Assembly (NCBI RefSeq): GCF_004001045.1
Contig: NZ_BIMK01000024.1
Location: 1 to 64,000, forward strand
Direction: 5' to 3'
DNA: 64,000 nt
DNA from: Paenibacillus chibensis
GTDB taxonomy: Bacteria > Bacillota > Bacilli > Paenibacillales > Paenibacillaceae
Below the pieces are notes generated by a model, which did no database searches, was not told the origin of the DNA, and saw nothing but the letters and a program-made list of their open reading frames with translations. This document shows positions 15,819 to 25,849 of this stretch, one piece after another (position 1 is the first letter of the stretch; each line of letters starts with the position of its first letter). The position numbers were made by a program, and so were the translations under genes.

Positions 15819-16852
15819 GGCAACCTCCCATCGATAATCCACGAGGAAAGCTCCTGCAGACTTATAAAGAACAGGGCGGAAATGCCGGTGAACCAGCAAG
15901 TCACCTTAAATCTGCTCACAGGCGGCTTGCCTGCTACTTTGCCCGTGCGTCCGTTCAAGGCGAAGGTATGCTCCGTTTTGTCAAAATCGTAGAGCACGAT
16001 CCATACAGGAAGAAGAACATACTGGGCTTGCTGTGTTCTCGTATCAATAGAAATATCCTGGTAGCTTACACTGTCGTATTCTGACATCGTGCCGTCGATG
16101 TAATCGTCTATGTATTCCCTGATTTTTGTTTTGACCCGTGGAAATAGTTCTTTCTCATTGTAGCTGTATTTCTCGGCAATATATCCCGACAGATAGGCGG
16201 TGCTAAAATCCTCCAGCCGATCATACGGAAAAGGCTCCAGGTGATCCATCAGCCTGTCGTCCATCTTTTCTGCCGCGTCCACCGGCACTTTGACGTATTC
16301 CAGGCAAATTTTCCGGTAAACGTCATAGTACTTCGTATCCGTATACTCATAATCACCGGATGTGTACGTATTGTTTTTCTTGCCGGTCGCCTGCACCTCG
16401 ACATCGCTGTGCAGATTGTACAGCCAAAAGGGCACGTACATGGCGGTTAGCTTCTTGATACGGTCGGCCGGCTTAAACCGGGCGGGCGTAAACAATCCGC
16501 GCTTGCACCATTTCCGAAACGCCTTAACAGCCTCTTCCTCACTCACCGTGAAAGGGATGATCTTGGCCGGAGCCAGCTTTCCTGTAAGTCGTTCGCTCAA
16601 AACGACGGGAGAATCGCAAAATTTGCAAGTGGTCGCGCTCGTCTCATGATCAGCGATGATCACAGCGCCGCAGTTATTGCAGCAATACTCCTTTGCCACA
16701 TCCTCTTCCGAAAAAACATAACTCGTAAGCACGTCAGGAATTTGTAAAATATTATCCTGCCTTCCGCAGCCGGAACAGGTTAACTTCCCCGAATCGACAT
16801 CGAATACCATTCCGCTTCCGCAGCCTGGGCATTTGTACTCAAGTACTGGCAT
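15812..16852 (-). CDS. ydjG: YdjG paralogue (second copy)
   Basis: A 346-aa protein with the same plan as 12145-13176: two N-terminal zinc ribbons (CPGCGSGMVFD...CSGCG and CNNCG...CKFCDSPVV) and matched motifs through the body (LEPFPYDRLEDF, LSGYIAEKYSYN). The second ribbon ends CKFCD instead of CSFCG. First gene of the second ydjGHI set. No sigma-W-type promoter could be identified upstream (16853-16960). It may work with ydjI2, while its direct partner ydjH2 is interrupted. Confidence 0.88.
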   Translation of the reverse strand: MPVLEYKCPGCGSGMVFDVDSGKLTCSGCGRQDNILQIPDVLTSYVFSEEDVAKEYCCNNCGAVIIADHETSATTCKFCDSPVVLSERLTGKLAPAKIIPFTVSEEEAVKAFRKWCKRGLFTPARFKPADRIKKLTAMYVPFWLYNLHSDVEVQATGKKNNTYTSGDYEYTDTKYYDVYRKICLEYVKVPVDAAEKMDDRLMDHLEPFPYDRLEDFSTAYLSGYIAEKYSYNEKELFPRVKTKIREYIDDYIDGTMSEYDSVSYQDISIDTRTQQAQYVLLPVWIVLYDFDKTEHTFALNGRTGKVAGKPPVSRFKVTCWFTGISALFFISLQELSSWIIDGRLPW

Positions 16853-16963
16853 GTTCTCACCTCTGAAAAAGCGTTAATGACTTGTTATCCCCTGTTTGCA
16901 GGAGCTACTTCATACCATAATAATACATCAGAACCAGGAAAAAGGATTCATATTTTATGTCAA

Positions 16964-17001
16964 CAAAAACAAGCCCGCGGCTTTTACGCATCCGCGGGCT
17001 T
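16964..17001 (-). terminator. Terminator of the GH3 gene
   Basis: A perfect AAGCCCGCGG/CCGCGGGCTT stem with an 11-nt loop is followed on the minus strand by GTTTTTG. It lies 19 bp after the stop codon. Confidence 0.88.
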
Positions 17002-17020
17002 GCCCGTATCTATCCTCGGT

Positions 17021-19807
17021 TTACACTTGTTTGAATTCGATCCAGTCGATCTGCAGGCCCGGTTTCACGAAATCCAGCTTCAGCTCATAAAGGCCTGCTT
17101 CAAGGGCGACTTTGACCAGCTTCTGCTTGATCCACCGGCCATCCGTGCCGTTCGTTTGGATGGTCGTCACCGGTTGGTCGTTCAGCATTACGTTGCAGGC
17201 GCTTTGCGCAAGCTCCGATTCCGGCGATATGATGCGCACGATGATCCGGTACTCGCCGGCCTGATCCACTCGGATCACCGTCGATCCCGCCGCGGCAGGC
17301 TTCACCTGAGCGTTGTCCGACAAAACTTGCGCCTCTGCGGAAGACAGGCCCGGATTGGCCATGAATGCGGCGACGGCTTTTTCGATCACCTGTTTTCTCG
17401 AAAATACCGGCGCGTGCATAATGAACTCGCAAATATTCGCGGCGTTGCGCTGCAGTTCCCCGCGGGTCAGCGTCCCGTTCTCCAGCGATTCCAGCGTATT
17501 GTCGTCCCATGCGTTGATTTCCGCACCGTAGTTCATGACGACCATGTACAGGTCGTTCTGCGCGCGGACCATCCAATTCGTATTTTTCCGGTCGGCAGGT
17601 CCTCCGTTTACCACGTCGTTCATAATTGCCCACCAGTCGGTCATCACGATCCCTTTGAAGCCCCACTCCCCGCGAAGGATCGTGGTGTTCAGATCGTAGT
17701 TCGATGCCGCCCAGTGTCCGTTCACCGGATTGTAAGACGTCATGATCGAATTCGCGCCGCCATGTTTAACGGCAATTTCGAAGCCTTTCAAATAAATCTC
17801 CCGTAAAGCGCGTTCGGAGACGATGGCGTCAACTTTGCTGCGGAATTTCTCCTGGTTGTTGCAGGCAAAATGCTTCAGCGTGGCGTTCGAGCCGCCCTTC
17901 ATGATCCCGCGCGTGCAGGCTGCGGCGAATTCCCCGGAAATGAGCGGATCCTCGGAAAAATATTCAAAGTTCCGTCCGTTCAACGGACTGCGGCGAATAT
18001 TGAGGCCCGGACCGAGCAGCGCATCCACCTGGTAGCCCAGCAGCTCGCGGCCTTCCAGGACGTACAGCTCCTCTACCAGCTCCGTGTTCCATGTCGCGGC
18101 AAGCAGCGTGCCGATGGAAACCTGCGTCGCTTTCTGCCCGGTATCCATCCGGATGCCGGAAGGTCCGTCCGCGCAGCAGGCCACCGGAATGCCGTAATGC
18201 AGCAGGCTGTCGCTGACCCCGCCAAAGGCGGATGCCGTGCCCGGCGTCACAAGCGGACTGCTCATGCCTTCTCCCCGTACGATCACCGCCAGATCCTGAT
18301 CGCTGAACTGGGCGATGAAATCCTCCATGCTGACTTTGCCTTCATGCACGTCTTTTAATTTGTAGCCGCGGTTGCCGGTTTGCGCGAGCGCCCGCGGCAG
18401 ATTGTTCTGAATCCGGTCCGCCATGGAGATTTGGCGCGTCGGCACATCGGCATAGGTCAGTTCATATGACCCGTCCGCTTGGCGCGTCCCCGGCTGCAAA
18501 CGCTTGAAGCCTTCCGTCGGCGCCATCGCTTCCTGCAGCTGCTGAACGACCCGAAGCTCCTCCACCGTGTAGCCGCTTTGTCCATCCACAGGAACTTCCG
18601 TCAAATGCTTGACGCTCGTTCCTGCAAACAAGCGGTATGTTCCTGCTTCCAGCACATAGGCGGAGGGATGTCCCGTTACACCGGCGTCATCGTAGGATGC
18701 TAAGGCTTGCACCGGGAAGCTGATCGTGAGGTGCTCCGATTCGCCCGGCTGCAGAGATTTTGTTTTGCCGAATGCGGCCAGAACCTTGGCCGGCTTGCCC
18801 AGCTTGCCCTGCGGCGCTTCAACGTAGACCTGGATGACTTCTTTACCGGCGAATTCGGTTCCAATGTTCTTCACCGTTACGCCGAGCTCCAGGTATTCGG
18901 CTCCATCCTTCATTACCCGCTTTGCTTCTTCCGGCTGGATGCTGAATTCGGTATAGGACAAACCAAATCCAAATCCAAACTGTACCTTGTCCGGGGCAAA
19001 CGTCTCAAAATAGCGATATCCTACGTATATGTCTTCCTCATAGAAATTTTTAAACTCATTGCCGTAATTGCGGGTCGACGGATAATCCTCGATCGAATAC
19101 GCGATCGTATCCGTCAGCTTGCCGCTTGGCGTTACATCTCCGGCCAGCACATCAGCAATCGCATTGCCGCCTTCCATGCCGCCATGCCACGCATAGATCA
19201 CGCAAGGAATCGGATGCACGTGGCTTTCATCACACAGCCAGCTCATGTCGATAATATTGGATACGTTCAGCACGACGACCGTTTGCTCGAAATGAGCCGT
19301 CACCTGCTTCAGCATCGCCTTTTCCTCATCCGTGAGCAGATAGCTGCCCGGTGCAATCGCGTTATCCTGATCCTCTCCCGCCGTGCGGCCGATGACCACG
19401 ATCGCTTTGGTAGATTGGGATCTGGCTTCAGCTACCAGCTCGTCGCTGAGCGGCATCTCCTTCTGATGCCAAGGCTCGGCTGCCCAGCCGCCTCCACCGT
19501 TGTCGAACGGATTTTGCTCAATCCATTGTTCATAGACCGCTGCCAATTCTTCATTGACGTTGACGTTTGACTTGCTCCGCAGTCCGTCCAGCAGATTCGT
19601 TGTGTGCGTTACATGAACGCTTCCTCCCGAACCTGTGCCGCTGCGGTAATAGTTTACCTGCGTCCGGCCAAAAACTGAAACGTTTTCGGAACCGCGAATA
19701 GGCAGCACTTGGCCTTCGTTTTTTAATAGTACCGCACCTTCCGCAGCGACCTTTCTGCTGAATTCAGCGAATCCCTCGAGTGGAGCTCCGACATTTTGTG
19801 TGCTCAT
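17021..19807 (-). CDS. GH3 beta-glycosidase with permuted domain order
   Basis: A 928-aa protein without a signal peptide, so probably cytoplasmic. It hydrolyses terminal beta-linked sugars (glucosidase or xylosidase; which is not decidable). Domain order is reversed from usual GH3: the alpha/beta sandwich C-domain comes first (VAAEGAVLLKNEGQVLPI, residues 18-35). A fibronectin III-like domain follows (about 305-410), then the catalytic TIM-barrel N-domain (about 475-790) with KHFACNN and the nucleophile region GIVMTDWW (Asp724). The last 85 residues are a CBM6/35-like sandwich (AGEYRIIVRI...QIDWIEFKQV). This permuted order is known for some Ruminococcus and Firmicute GH3 enzymes. Monocistronic, ATG behind AGGAGGG. 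Confidence 0.9.
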   Translation of the reverse strand: MSTQNVGAPLEGFAEFSRKVAAEGAVLLKNEGQVLPIRGSENVSVFGRTQVNYYRSGTGSGGSVHVTHTTNLLDGLRSKSNVNVNEELAAVYEQWIEQNPFDNGGGGWAAEPWHQKEMPLSDELVAEARSQSTKAIVVIGRTAGEDQDNAIAPGSYLLTDEEKAMLKQVTAHFEQTVVVLNVSNIIDMSWLCDESHVHPIPCVIYAWHGGMEGGNAIADVLAGDVTPSGKLTDTIAYSIEDYPSTRNYGNEFKNFYEEDIYVGYRYFETFAPDKVQFGFGFGLSYTEFSIQPEEAKRVMKDGAEYLELGVTVKNIGTEFAGKEVIQVYVEAPQGKLGKPAKVLAAFGKTKSLQPGESEHLTISFPVQALASYDDAGVTGHPSAYVLEAGTYRLFAGTSVKHLTEVPVDGQSGYTVEELRVVQQLQEAMAPTEGFKRLQPGTRQADGSYELTYADVPTRQISMADRIQNNLPRALAQTGNRGYKLKDVHEGKVSMEDFIAQFSDQDLAVIVRGEGMSSPLVTPGTASAFGGVSDSLLHYGIPVACCADGPSGIRMDTGQKATQVSIGTLLAATWNTELVEELYVLEGRELLGYQVDALLGPGLNIRRSPLNGRNFEYFSEDPLISGEFAAACTRGIMKGGSNATLKHFACNNQEKFRSKVDAIVSERALREIYLKGFEIAVKHGGANSIMTSYNPVNGHWAASNYDLNTTILRGEWGFKGIVMTDWWAIMNDVVNGGPADRKNTNWMVRAQNDLYMVVMNYGAEINAWDDNTLESLENGTLTRGELQRNAANICEFIMHAPVFSRKQVIEKAVAAFMANPGLSSAEAQVLSDNAQVKPAAAGSTVIRVDQAGEYRIIVRIISPESELAQSACNVMLNDQPVTTIQTNGTDGRWIKQKLVKVALEAGLYELKLDFVKPGLQIDWIEFKQV

Positions 19808-20239
19808 GGTTTCCCTCCTAAATTGCCCTCTGTATAGTTGAAAATCTATGTAAAAACAGTGATCACGAAAGTTTGCATAGGCCGCGACAGAACGATTTCA
19901 GCCTAGTCTATATAGTATCATAGCGGCATAAGGGTTAGAAGCCAATAAAGTCTCATGCTCGTATTTTTATTTTTAATGTGTCATGAACTCCGTCTGATTC
20001 GTTCCGATTACCTCACTTTGCAGTGCAAGGATCAAACGCTGATCTACCCATCCATCGTTTCATGATTTTGAACGAATTTTGTCGATTCCTCCTCCAGGTC
20101 TCCCTGATTTTGTCTTTTTTTGTCCAGAATCCGTTCAGAGCGTTCATGTACAATGAGCTCTTGACCCCATGTATCAACCATTCCGGATGATATGAGCGGC
20201 AGAGACATAACTATGAAATGGAGGAGGAATACACGCTTT
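19808..20239. other. Divergent intergenic region between GH3 and SLH genes
   Basis: 432 bp carrying the divergent control regions. Apart from the two ribosome sites I see no convincing promoter hexamer pair, palindrome or RNA gene. A GGAGGAGG sits 12 bp before the chosen SLH gene start. Confidence 0.4.
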
Positions 20240-22825
20240 ATGAATAGGAAATATCAACGCTTCATCAGTATGCTTCTCATATTATTATTGGCGGTGCCCT
20301 GGATCGCAGGCTCGGTTCACGCTAGAGCCACGCCGCCCGAACCGGGCGGAGGCGGCATCATCACCTGGCAGTCCCTGAATGACTCGACCATCCGGTTGAG
20401 CTGGACATCCGCGACGGATCCCGACTTTGGCCAGAATACGCTGTCGTATCTCGTTTACCAATCTGATTCCGATGATATTGACACGCTGCAAAATATCGAA
20501 AACGGAACGCCGATCGGAGATTGGGAAACGAACATTCAAGCGAAGGACATCCCGAATTTCTCCTGGGCTCAGCTCAGCTATTTCAATGTCGTCGTCAAGA
20601 ACGGCTATGGGGAAATGGCCGTCTACAGCATGTTGAAGATCGCTTCTCCACTAGCTAAGTTGAACCAGGAGATCAAGAACTATAGATCCGCCGTTCGTTT
20701 GGACCCCTCTATTGTTCCAACGAATGTCCTCACCGCATTGAACGACACGGAAATCGTGAACACCTCGTTGCTCGCAGACTTTTCGGAGAAAGAACAGCTG
20801 GCCGTTGCCGAAATGGCATCCGACTTTGTACCCGCTGGCGGATATGTTACCAAGAGTCAGGTTCAGTTCATCGTGGATGCGGCCTACAAAGGTGTCCTTG
20901 TCTCCCAAAAGCATTCACTGACAGATATCGGGGCCGCACTGCTGGATCTCTACACCCTGCTCAGTACCGCAAAGGAGAATTTCAATACAGATCAATCCGA
21001 TCAAATTCAGGAGGTTGCCTTAAAGTATACCCAGGGAACCGAAGCCGACCGTAACGTCATTGCTTATATGGTCAAGTTCAATTACGCAATGTCCATTGAA
21101 CAAAGTCTCGGTCAGCGCACGTATGCACTTCTGCAGATTCCAATGATAGTGCCATCATTTAACGAGGCGTCTGCGACGAAGGAAAATATGCTGCAAACCC
21201 TGGAACAGCTGTATGGCTATCAAATGTTGACCGAACAAGCCCCTGTGGAAATCGAGCCGTTCCCGCTTGATTTCAGCAAGCTGGAGGATCTGTCGCCGGA
21301 AAGCGAGCAAGCGTCTCTACTGGCCCAGTGGATGCTGGATAAACGGCCAGCCGGAGGTTACGCCACCGTCCAGAGCATTCAAAAGGCCTTTAATGCCTTT
21401 TTCAATCCGGAGCAAGTCCCAGATCCGACGCCGACGCCAACACCAGACCCGACGCCTGATCCCGTCACACCGGCACCTTCGACTGGAGGGGGATCGTCTT
21501 ATACGCCTGCCCCGACAACCAAACAGGAACAGATCGTCATCAACGTGAATGGCTTGAACGGAACCCATCTGGTGCAAATACCGATTACGCGCACAACCCA
21601 GACTAATGGCAAAATTTCGGATTTGGTTACATTCAATGAAGCCCTGACCAAAGCGGCGCTGGATAAAGCCAAGCAGCTTGGACAAACCACGGCGCGCATC
21701 CTGATTCCGGACGCCAAGGACGCCGTTTCCGAAACGCGCATCGAGCTTCCGAGAACGGTTGTGAAGCAATGGGCGAACGGCGGCATCAACCTGGAGATTT
21801 CCACTCCGAACGCCTTGATTACGATTCCAGCACAAGTCTTCACCGGGTATGACCAAGACCTGTATTTTAGAATTGTTCCGATAAAGCAGGATTCCGAGCG
21901 CAAAAGCGTTGAAGCACGCGCTGCTAATGACAAGCTCATCACAAGCCTGGTGCCGAATGCGCATGTTCAGGTTCTGAACCGTCCTGTAGAAATCGAAACC
22001 AACATGCAGGAGCATGAAGTGACGATTACGCTTCCGCTAAGCAGCAGCCTTCCGGCGGATGCCACAGCGCGCCAGCAGGCGCTGGACAATCTTGTGATCT
22101 ACATCGAGCACAGCGACGGCACGAAGGAACTGAAGCAGGGCAAGCTTATCCAGCTTGAGGACGGTAGTGATGGTATCCAGTTCACAATCAACAAGTTCAG
22201 CACCTTCACGCCAATCGTCGTGGATGGCTTGAAAGCAGCTCAAGATGCGGCAGCTCGTCATCCTTACATCCAGGGATTCGGCTCCGATTTCCGTCCGGAT
22301 GTGTTCGTGACTCGGGCCCAATTGGCCGCTATGCTCGCACGCAACCTTTCGGATGCATCCGTTCCACCCGCCAGCGGCAGCTTTAACGATGTAGCCTCCG
22401 GCTACTGGGCACATGACGATATCCTTCTCACGCAAACAGCAGGCTTGATGAAGGGCATGACGGACGAACAATTCAATCCGGAAGCCGGGTTAACCCGGGC
22501 TCAGCTGGCCATGATCGCCTATCGTTGGGCACAGCAGCATTCCGATTCCTTGGTAACCGCAGGCAGCACAGCCGCTTTTACAGACGTTGACGCGAACAGC
22601 TGGGCTTCTCAAGCCATCTCCTACGCTCAATCCGCAGGCTTGATGCAAGGTTATGGCAACAGCACCTTTAAGCCGGACAGCAAGCTCACGCGCGCTGAAG
22701 CGGTGAAGGTACTGAACATTCTGTTTAAACGGACGCCTGTTACGGATCTTCACAGCCCGACCTTCGCGGACGTTCCCATAACCCACTGGGCCTACGGAGA
22801 TATCGAAGCGGCGGCGAGCAAATAG
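20240..22825 (+). CDS. SLH-anchored surface protein with Fn3-like and stalk domains
   Basis: An 861-aa exported protein. It has a signal peptide (MNRKYQRFISMLLILLLAVPWIAGSVHA), an Fn3-like domain (ITWQSLNDSTIRLSWTSATD, to about residue 115) and a helical region to about 390. A Pro/Thr linker (PTPTPTPDPTPDP) leads to a beta-rich stalk of about 230 residues, and C-terminal SLH motifs follow (from HPYIQGFG, about residue 673; TRAQLAAML, TRAQLAMIA, TRAEAVKVL). SLH domains bind pyruvylated secondary wall polymer. The stalk type recurs in the xylanase at 43038. ATG 20240 is preferred because it directly opens the signal peptide; ATG 20213 and 20192 lack a good ribosome site. Function beyond the surface location is unknown. 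Confidence 0.85.
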   Translation: MNRKYQRFISMLLILLLAVPWIAGSVHARATPPEPGGGGIITWQSLNDSTIRLSWTSATDPDFGQNTLSYLVYQSDSDDIDTLQNIENGTPIGDWETNIQAKDIPNFSWAQLSYFNVVVKNGYGEMAVYSMLKIASPLAKLNQEIKNYRSAVRLDPSIVPTNVLTALNDTEIVNTSLLADFSEKEQLAVAEMASDFVPAGGYVTKSQVQFIVDAAYKGVLVSQKHSLTDIGAALLDLYTLLSTAKENFNTDQSDQIQEVALKYTQGTEADRNVIAYMVKFNYAMSIEQSLGQRTYALLQIPMIVPSFNEASATKENMLQTLEQLYGYQMLTEQAPVEIEPFPLDFSKLEDLSPESEQASLLAQWMLDKRPAGGYATVQSIQKAFNAFFNPEQVPDPTPTPTPDPTPDPVTPAPSTGGGSSYTPAPTTKQEQIVINVNGLNGTHLVQIPITRTTQTNGKISDLVTFNEALTKAALDKAKQLGQTTARILIPDAKDAVSETRIELPRTVVKQWANGGINLEISTPNALITIPAQVFTGYDQDLYFRIVPIKQDSERKSVEARAANDKLITSLVPNAHVQVLNRPVEIETNMQEHEVTITLPLSSSLPADATARQQALDNLVIYIEHSDGTKELKQGKLIQLEDGSDGIQFTINKFSTFTPIVVDGLKAAQDAAARHPYIQGFGSDFRPDVFVTRAQLAAMLARNLSDASVPPASGSFNDVASGYWAHDDILLTQTAGLMKGMTDEQFNPEAGLTRAQLAMIAYRWAQQHSDSLVTAGSTAAFTDVDANSWASQAISYAQSAGLMQGYGNSTFKPDSKLTRAEAVKVLNILFKRTPVTDLHSPTFADVPITHWAYGDIEAAASK

Positions 22826-22854
22826 GATACCGCTGTCAAACTAAATCTGTTCAA

Positions 22855-22897
22855 GCAGCCAGCATTCGGATCCCGTCCAATGCTGGTTGCTTTTTTT
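22855..22897 (+). terminator. Terminator of the SLH gene
   Basis: GCAGCCAGCATT pairs with AATGCTGGTTGC (one G-T pair) and is followed by TTTTTTT, 30 bp after the stop codon. Confidence 0.9.
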
Positions 22898-23022
22898 GGG
22901 GAGTGAAGCCGCAAGTAAAGATTCATGAAATAACTTCCAGGCGGAGTTTATCATCATTTTACAAATGAAATGTATACTAATCGTAAAAAGGCGGCCCATT
23001 CCGCCCTTGAGAGGAGTTTTAC

Positions 23023-23652
23023 ATGGGAATCCATACGTATTTTCAATCGTTAAACGATCTCGAACGCATCATTCGCACGCCAGGCAAATTCAAATTTGAA
23101 GAGCACAGCGTTTCCGCCCACTCCTGGAAAGTCGTGCAGTATGCCAAAACCCTGGCGGACATCGAGGAGAAACACGGCGTCACCGTTGACTGGAAAAAGC
23201 TATACGAAATAACGAGCAGCCACGATTATGGCGAAATCTTCATCGGCGATATCAAAACGCCCGTCAAACATCACTCCCTCGAGCTTCGGGCCATGCTGCA
23301 GCAGGTGGAGGAAGGCATGGTGGCGCATTTCATCGACGAACATATTCCGGAGGAGTTCCAAGCCATCTTCCGCAGACAGCTGCGCGAGGGCAAAGACGAA
23401 ACCGTCGAAGGACGCATTCTCGAAGTGGCCGACAAAATGGACCAGGTCTATGAAGCCTTTGCCGAAATGGCGCGCGGCAACACGGAAAAGGAGTTTACCG
23501 TCATGTACCGCAACGCCCTCATTCAGATCAAAAGCATCAAGCTGCACTGCGTGGACTATTTCCTCCAGCATATTCTGCCTGACTTGGTACGCGAAGGCTC
23601 GCGTTCCCCGATCGACATTGCCCAAATCACGAACGAAGCTCTATCCTCCTAG
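23023..23652 (+). CDS. HD-domain 5'-deoxynucleotidase, YfbR-like
   Basis: A 209-aa cytoplasmic metal-dependent phosphohydrolase. HD signature residues are His33 (SAHSWKV), His67-Asp68 (SSHDYGEIFIGDI) and a late Asp in EVADKMDQVYEAF. The fold and the EHSVSAHS opening match YfbR/YGK1-like nucleotidases that dephosphorylate deoxynucleoside monophosphates. Family lengths of about 190-210 aa agree. Monocistronic; GAGAGGAG 8 bp before ATG. Substrate preference is not visible from sequence. Confidence 0.82.
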   Translation: MGIHTYFQSLNDLERIIRTPGKFKFEEHSVSAHSWKVVQYAKTLADIEEKHGVTVDWKKLYEITSSHDYGEIFIGDIKTPVKHHSLELRAMLQQVEEGMVAHFIDEHIPEEFQAIFRRQLREGKDETVEGRILEVADKMDQVYEAFAEMARGNTEKEFTVMYRNALIQIKSIKLHCVDYFLQHILPDLVREGSRSPIDIAQITNEALSS

Positions 23653-23654
23653 CC

Positions 23655-24021
23655 TCTGCGGTTCCCCCTCCTTTTTCTCTTCCGGGTCATCTCGTTTTAC
23701 TTTTCTTCACCCTTCCCCTGCTTGTCTGCCATTCTTTCCATTCCATTTCTTCTGTTACTTCAACTTCCCCATGTTTTTAATTCATCTTTCCTCCTTCTCT
23801 TTTCGCTTTTCCCTAAATATTTAACATAGATCTCTATGTGTTTGGATGTCTCCTTCCCGACTTCTGCTTTTGCTTTTGCTTCTACGTCTAAGTGACTGGT
23901 TTTTTCATTAACAATTTTGAATAAAAATTCCGAAATATTATTTAAATGTATCTTTGTTTTTTTGAAAATAAAAAACAGAGTTTTAGGCTTGCGACAAATT
24001 ACATACAAAAGGGAGAGGCTC
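23655..24021. other. Intergenic region with a 160-bp polypyrimidine strand
   Basis: From about 23655 to 23816 the plus strand is overwhelmingly C and T (runs such as CCCCCTCCTTTTTCTCTTCC). The region then turns AT-rich (23890-24000) ahead of the chemoreceptor. No gene is supported. The minus-strand open frame here (Lys/Glu-rich) looks like a by-product of the purine bias. No clear hairpin terminator follows the HD gene. Confidence 0.5.
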
Positions 24022-25734
24022 ATGAAGATCATTACCAATCAAAAAATTTCGTTCAAGATCAACAGTTTAATCATTCTCTTTTTAGTTTTCCTGGCCGTCA
24101 TCGGTATGATTGGATTCGCGTCGTTAATGTCCGTGAATACCAATGCGCAGAAGATGTACAAAGATAAGATGCTTCCCAATGAAGTGTTGAGCCAGTTAAT
24201 TACGACCAGCATTCAAATTGATACCTATCAAACCAAGCTGATCCTTGGGGACGCCAGAGTGGATCGGGCAGGCACCACCGAGAAGATTGACCAGCTTAAG
24301 GCAACGGATGCGGCGACTCGAAAGCAGCTTGAAAGCTATGGCGAGCAGGCCGTGGATCAGGATCTGTACAAGCAGTACCTCAAATTGATCCAAAACGGTG
24401 AAGAGCATTACGCGCATGTAAAAGAGCTCCTCGGTGAGAACAATGCGACGGAAGCCTATGTATACTATGATTTAAATTTCCGGACCAATATCGATAGTAT
24501 CGTAACCGTGCTTAGGCAGATGAAATCGGCGAATCTGGACAATGCGGAGGAGTTCAACCAAATCAACAGCAAGCAAGCCCGAAACAGCATGGCTCTCGTG
24601 CTGATTGTCATGCTGGCTGCGATCGTGATCAGCGGTACTGTTGGCTTCTTCATCTCCCGGCTCATGACCAAGCCGATCAAGGAGCTGCAGAAGGCTATGG
24701 CCATGGCGGAATCGGGCAACCTGGCGGTGAAAGGCGGCTACCAATCGAAGGATGAATTGGGTCAGCTCACGAAGAGCTTTAACGGCATGATTGCGGCGAT
24801 TCGAGACATGATCTCCACCATGACCGGGCATTCGACCTTGATCGCCACCAATTCCGAAAAGCTGCTGTCCAACGCCGAAAAGATGACTCTGCACTCCTTC
24901 CGCAATGCAGAGGAACTGCAGGAGGTCGCTTCGCAGGCCGTCATGCAGTCCCATAGCATTCAAGAAAGCAGCCGTGCCGTCGAGGAAGTGGCCGCCGGAG
25001 TTCAGAAGATTACCGAAGCCACCGCATCCGTTGCAGACTTTGCCAATCAATCTTCGAAGCAGGCCGACACGGGCAGCGAGCGGATCGCGAGCATTCATCG
25101 TCAAATGAACGCAATTCTGGTCAGCTCGAAGGAAACGGAGGAAGTGATTCGCGACTTCCATCGTCAGACGGAAGAGATCGGACAGGCTGTGCTCACGATT
25201 CAGGGCATCGCAGAGGAAATCAACATTCTGTCGCTGAACGCTTCCATCGAAGCCGCCCGTGCCGGGGAATACGGAAGAGGCTTTGCCGTGGTTGCGGAAG
25301 AAGTGAAGAGATTGGCAGATTACTCCAAGCAATCCTCCCAAGACATCGTGAAAATCGTGGACAGCATTCAGGATCGTTCCTCCCATGCCGTCACACTGGT
25401 GGATAAAGAGCAGCAAGAGGTGCAGCGGGGCATGGCAGATATGCAGGCGGCCCAACAGGCCTTTGAAGAAATCAATGCATCCGTGCAGCAGTTGACCGGG
25501 CAATTGCATGAGGTGTCCGCTTCCGCGGAAGAAATCTCGGCAAGCACGGAGGAGGTGACGGCAACGCTTCTTCATATGAACGGGGCGATAGAGCAATCCT
25601 CGAATCAAACGGTACAGGTTGCGAAGTCCACGAATGATCAGGTCTCTGTCATTCAGCATATGAAGCAGGATGTCAACGATCTGAGCGGGGTTGCGGTCGA
25701 GCTTCAGGAGCTGACGCAGAAGTTTACGCTGTAA
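24022..25734 (+). CDS. Methyl-accepting chemotaxis protein
   Basis: A 570-aa chemoreceptor. A transmembrane helix at residues 13-34 is followed by a four-helix-bundle ligand domain (about 35-188), a second membrane helix ([22 protein letters not shown]), a HAMP domain ([18 protein letters not shown]) and a cytoplasmic coiled coil. The conserved signalling tip [34 protein letters not shown] is present. It signals to CheA/CheW to bias flagellar rotation. Its ligand is unknown. Start ATG 24022 is chosen for the GGGAGAGG site 5 bp upstream and because it opens the first helix. Confidence 0.95.
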   Translation: MKIITNQKISFKINSLIILFLVFLAVIGMIGFASLMSVNTNAQKMYKDKMLPNEVLSQLITTSIQIDTYQTKLILGDARVDRAGTTEKIDQLKATDAATRKQLESYGEQAVDQDLYKQYLKLIQNGEEHYAHVKELLGENNATEAYVYYDLNFRTNIDSIVTVLRQMKSANLDNAEEFNQINSKQARNSMALVLIVMLAAIVISGTVGFFISRLMTKPIKELQKAMAMAESGNLAVKGGYQSKDELGQLTKSFNGMIAAIRDMISTMTGHSTLIATNSEKLLSNAEKMTLHSFRNAEELQEVASQAVMQSHSIQESSRAVEEVAAGVQKITEATASVADFANQSSKQADTGSERIASIHRQMNAILVSSKETEEVIRDFHRQTEEIGQAVLTIQGIAEEINILSLNASIEAARAGEYGRGFAVVAEEVKRLADYSKQSSQDIVKIVDSIQDRSSHAVTLVDKEQQEVQRGMADMQAAQQAFEEINASVQQLTGQLHEVSASAEEISASTEEVTATLLHMNGAIEQSSNQTVQVAKSTNDQVSVIQHMKQDVNDLSGVAVELQELTQKFTL

Positions 25735-25766
25735 ACCGATAAGGAACGGGCAAGTAAGCTAACGAT

Positions 25767-25817
25767 AAAAAAAGACGTCTCCAATCCACGACGCGGGTGG
25801 TATTAGAGACGTTTTTT
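25767..25817. terminator. Bidirectional terminator between convergent genes
   Basis: ACGTCTC (25774-25780) pairs with GAGACGT (25806-25812), flanked by seven A and six T. It serves the chemoreceptor gene and the convergent CarD-like gene. Confidence 0.75.
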
Positions 25818-25849
25818 GCATACCCATGCCTAGTAAGCATGGTTCTTTA

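Noticed and set aside
15021-15899. Two separate small genes instead of one broken ydjH2
   Set aside because: The two halves stay in the same frame and align end to end with the intact ydjH; only one TAG separates them, and no ribosome site starts the second half.
23990-24021. A second c-di-GMP riboswitch ahead of the chemoreceptor
   Set aside because: TTTTAGGCTTGCGACAAATT looked suggestive, but the GCAAAGCC core, GAAA tetraloop and second helix are missing.
23760-24038. 92-codon minus-strand Lys/Glu-rich open frame
   Set aside because: It follows directly from the purine bias of the minus strand, overlaps the start of the chemoreceptor gene and has no convincing start.
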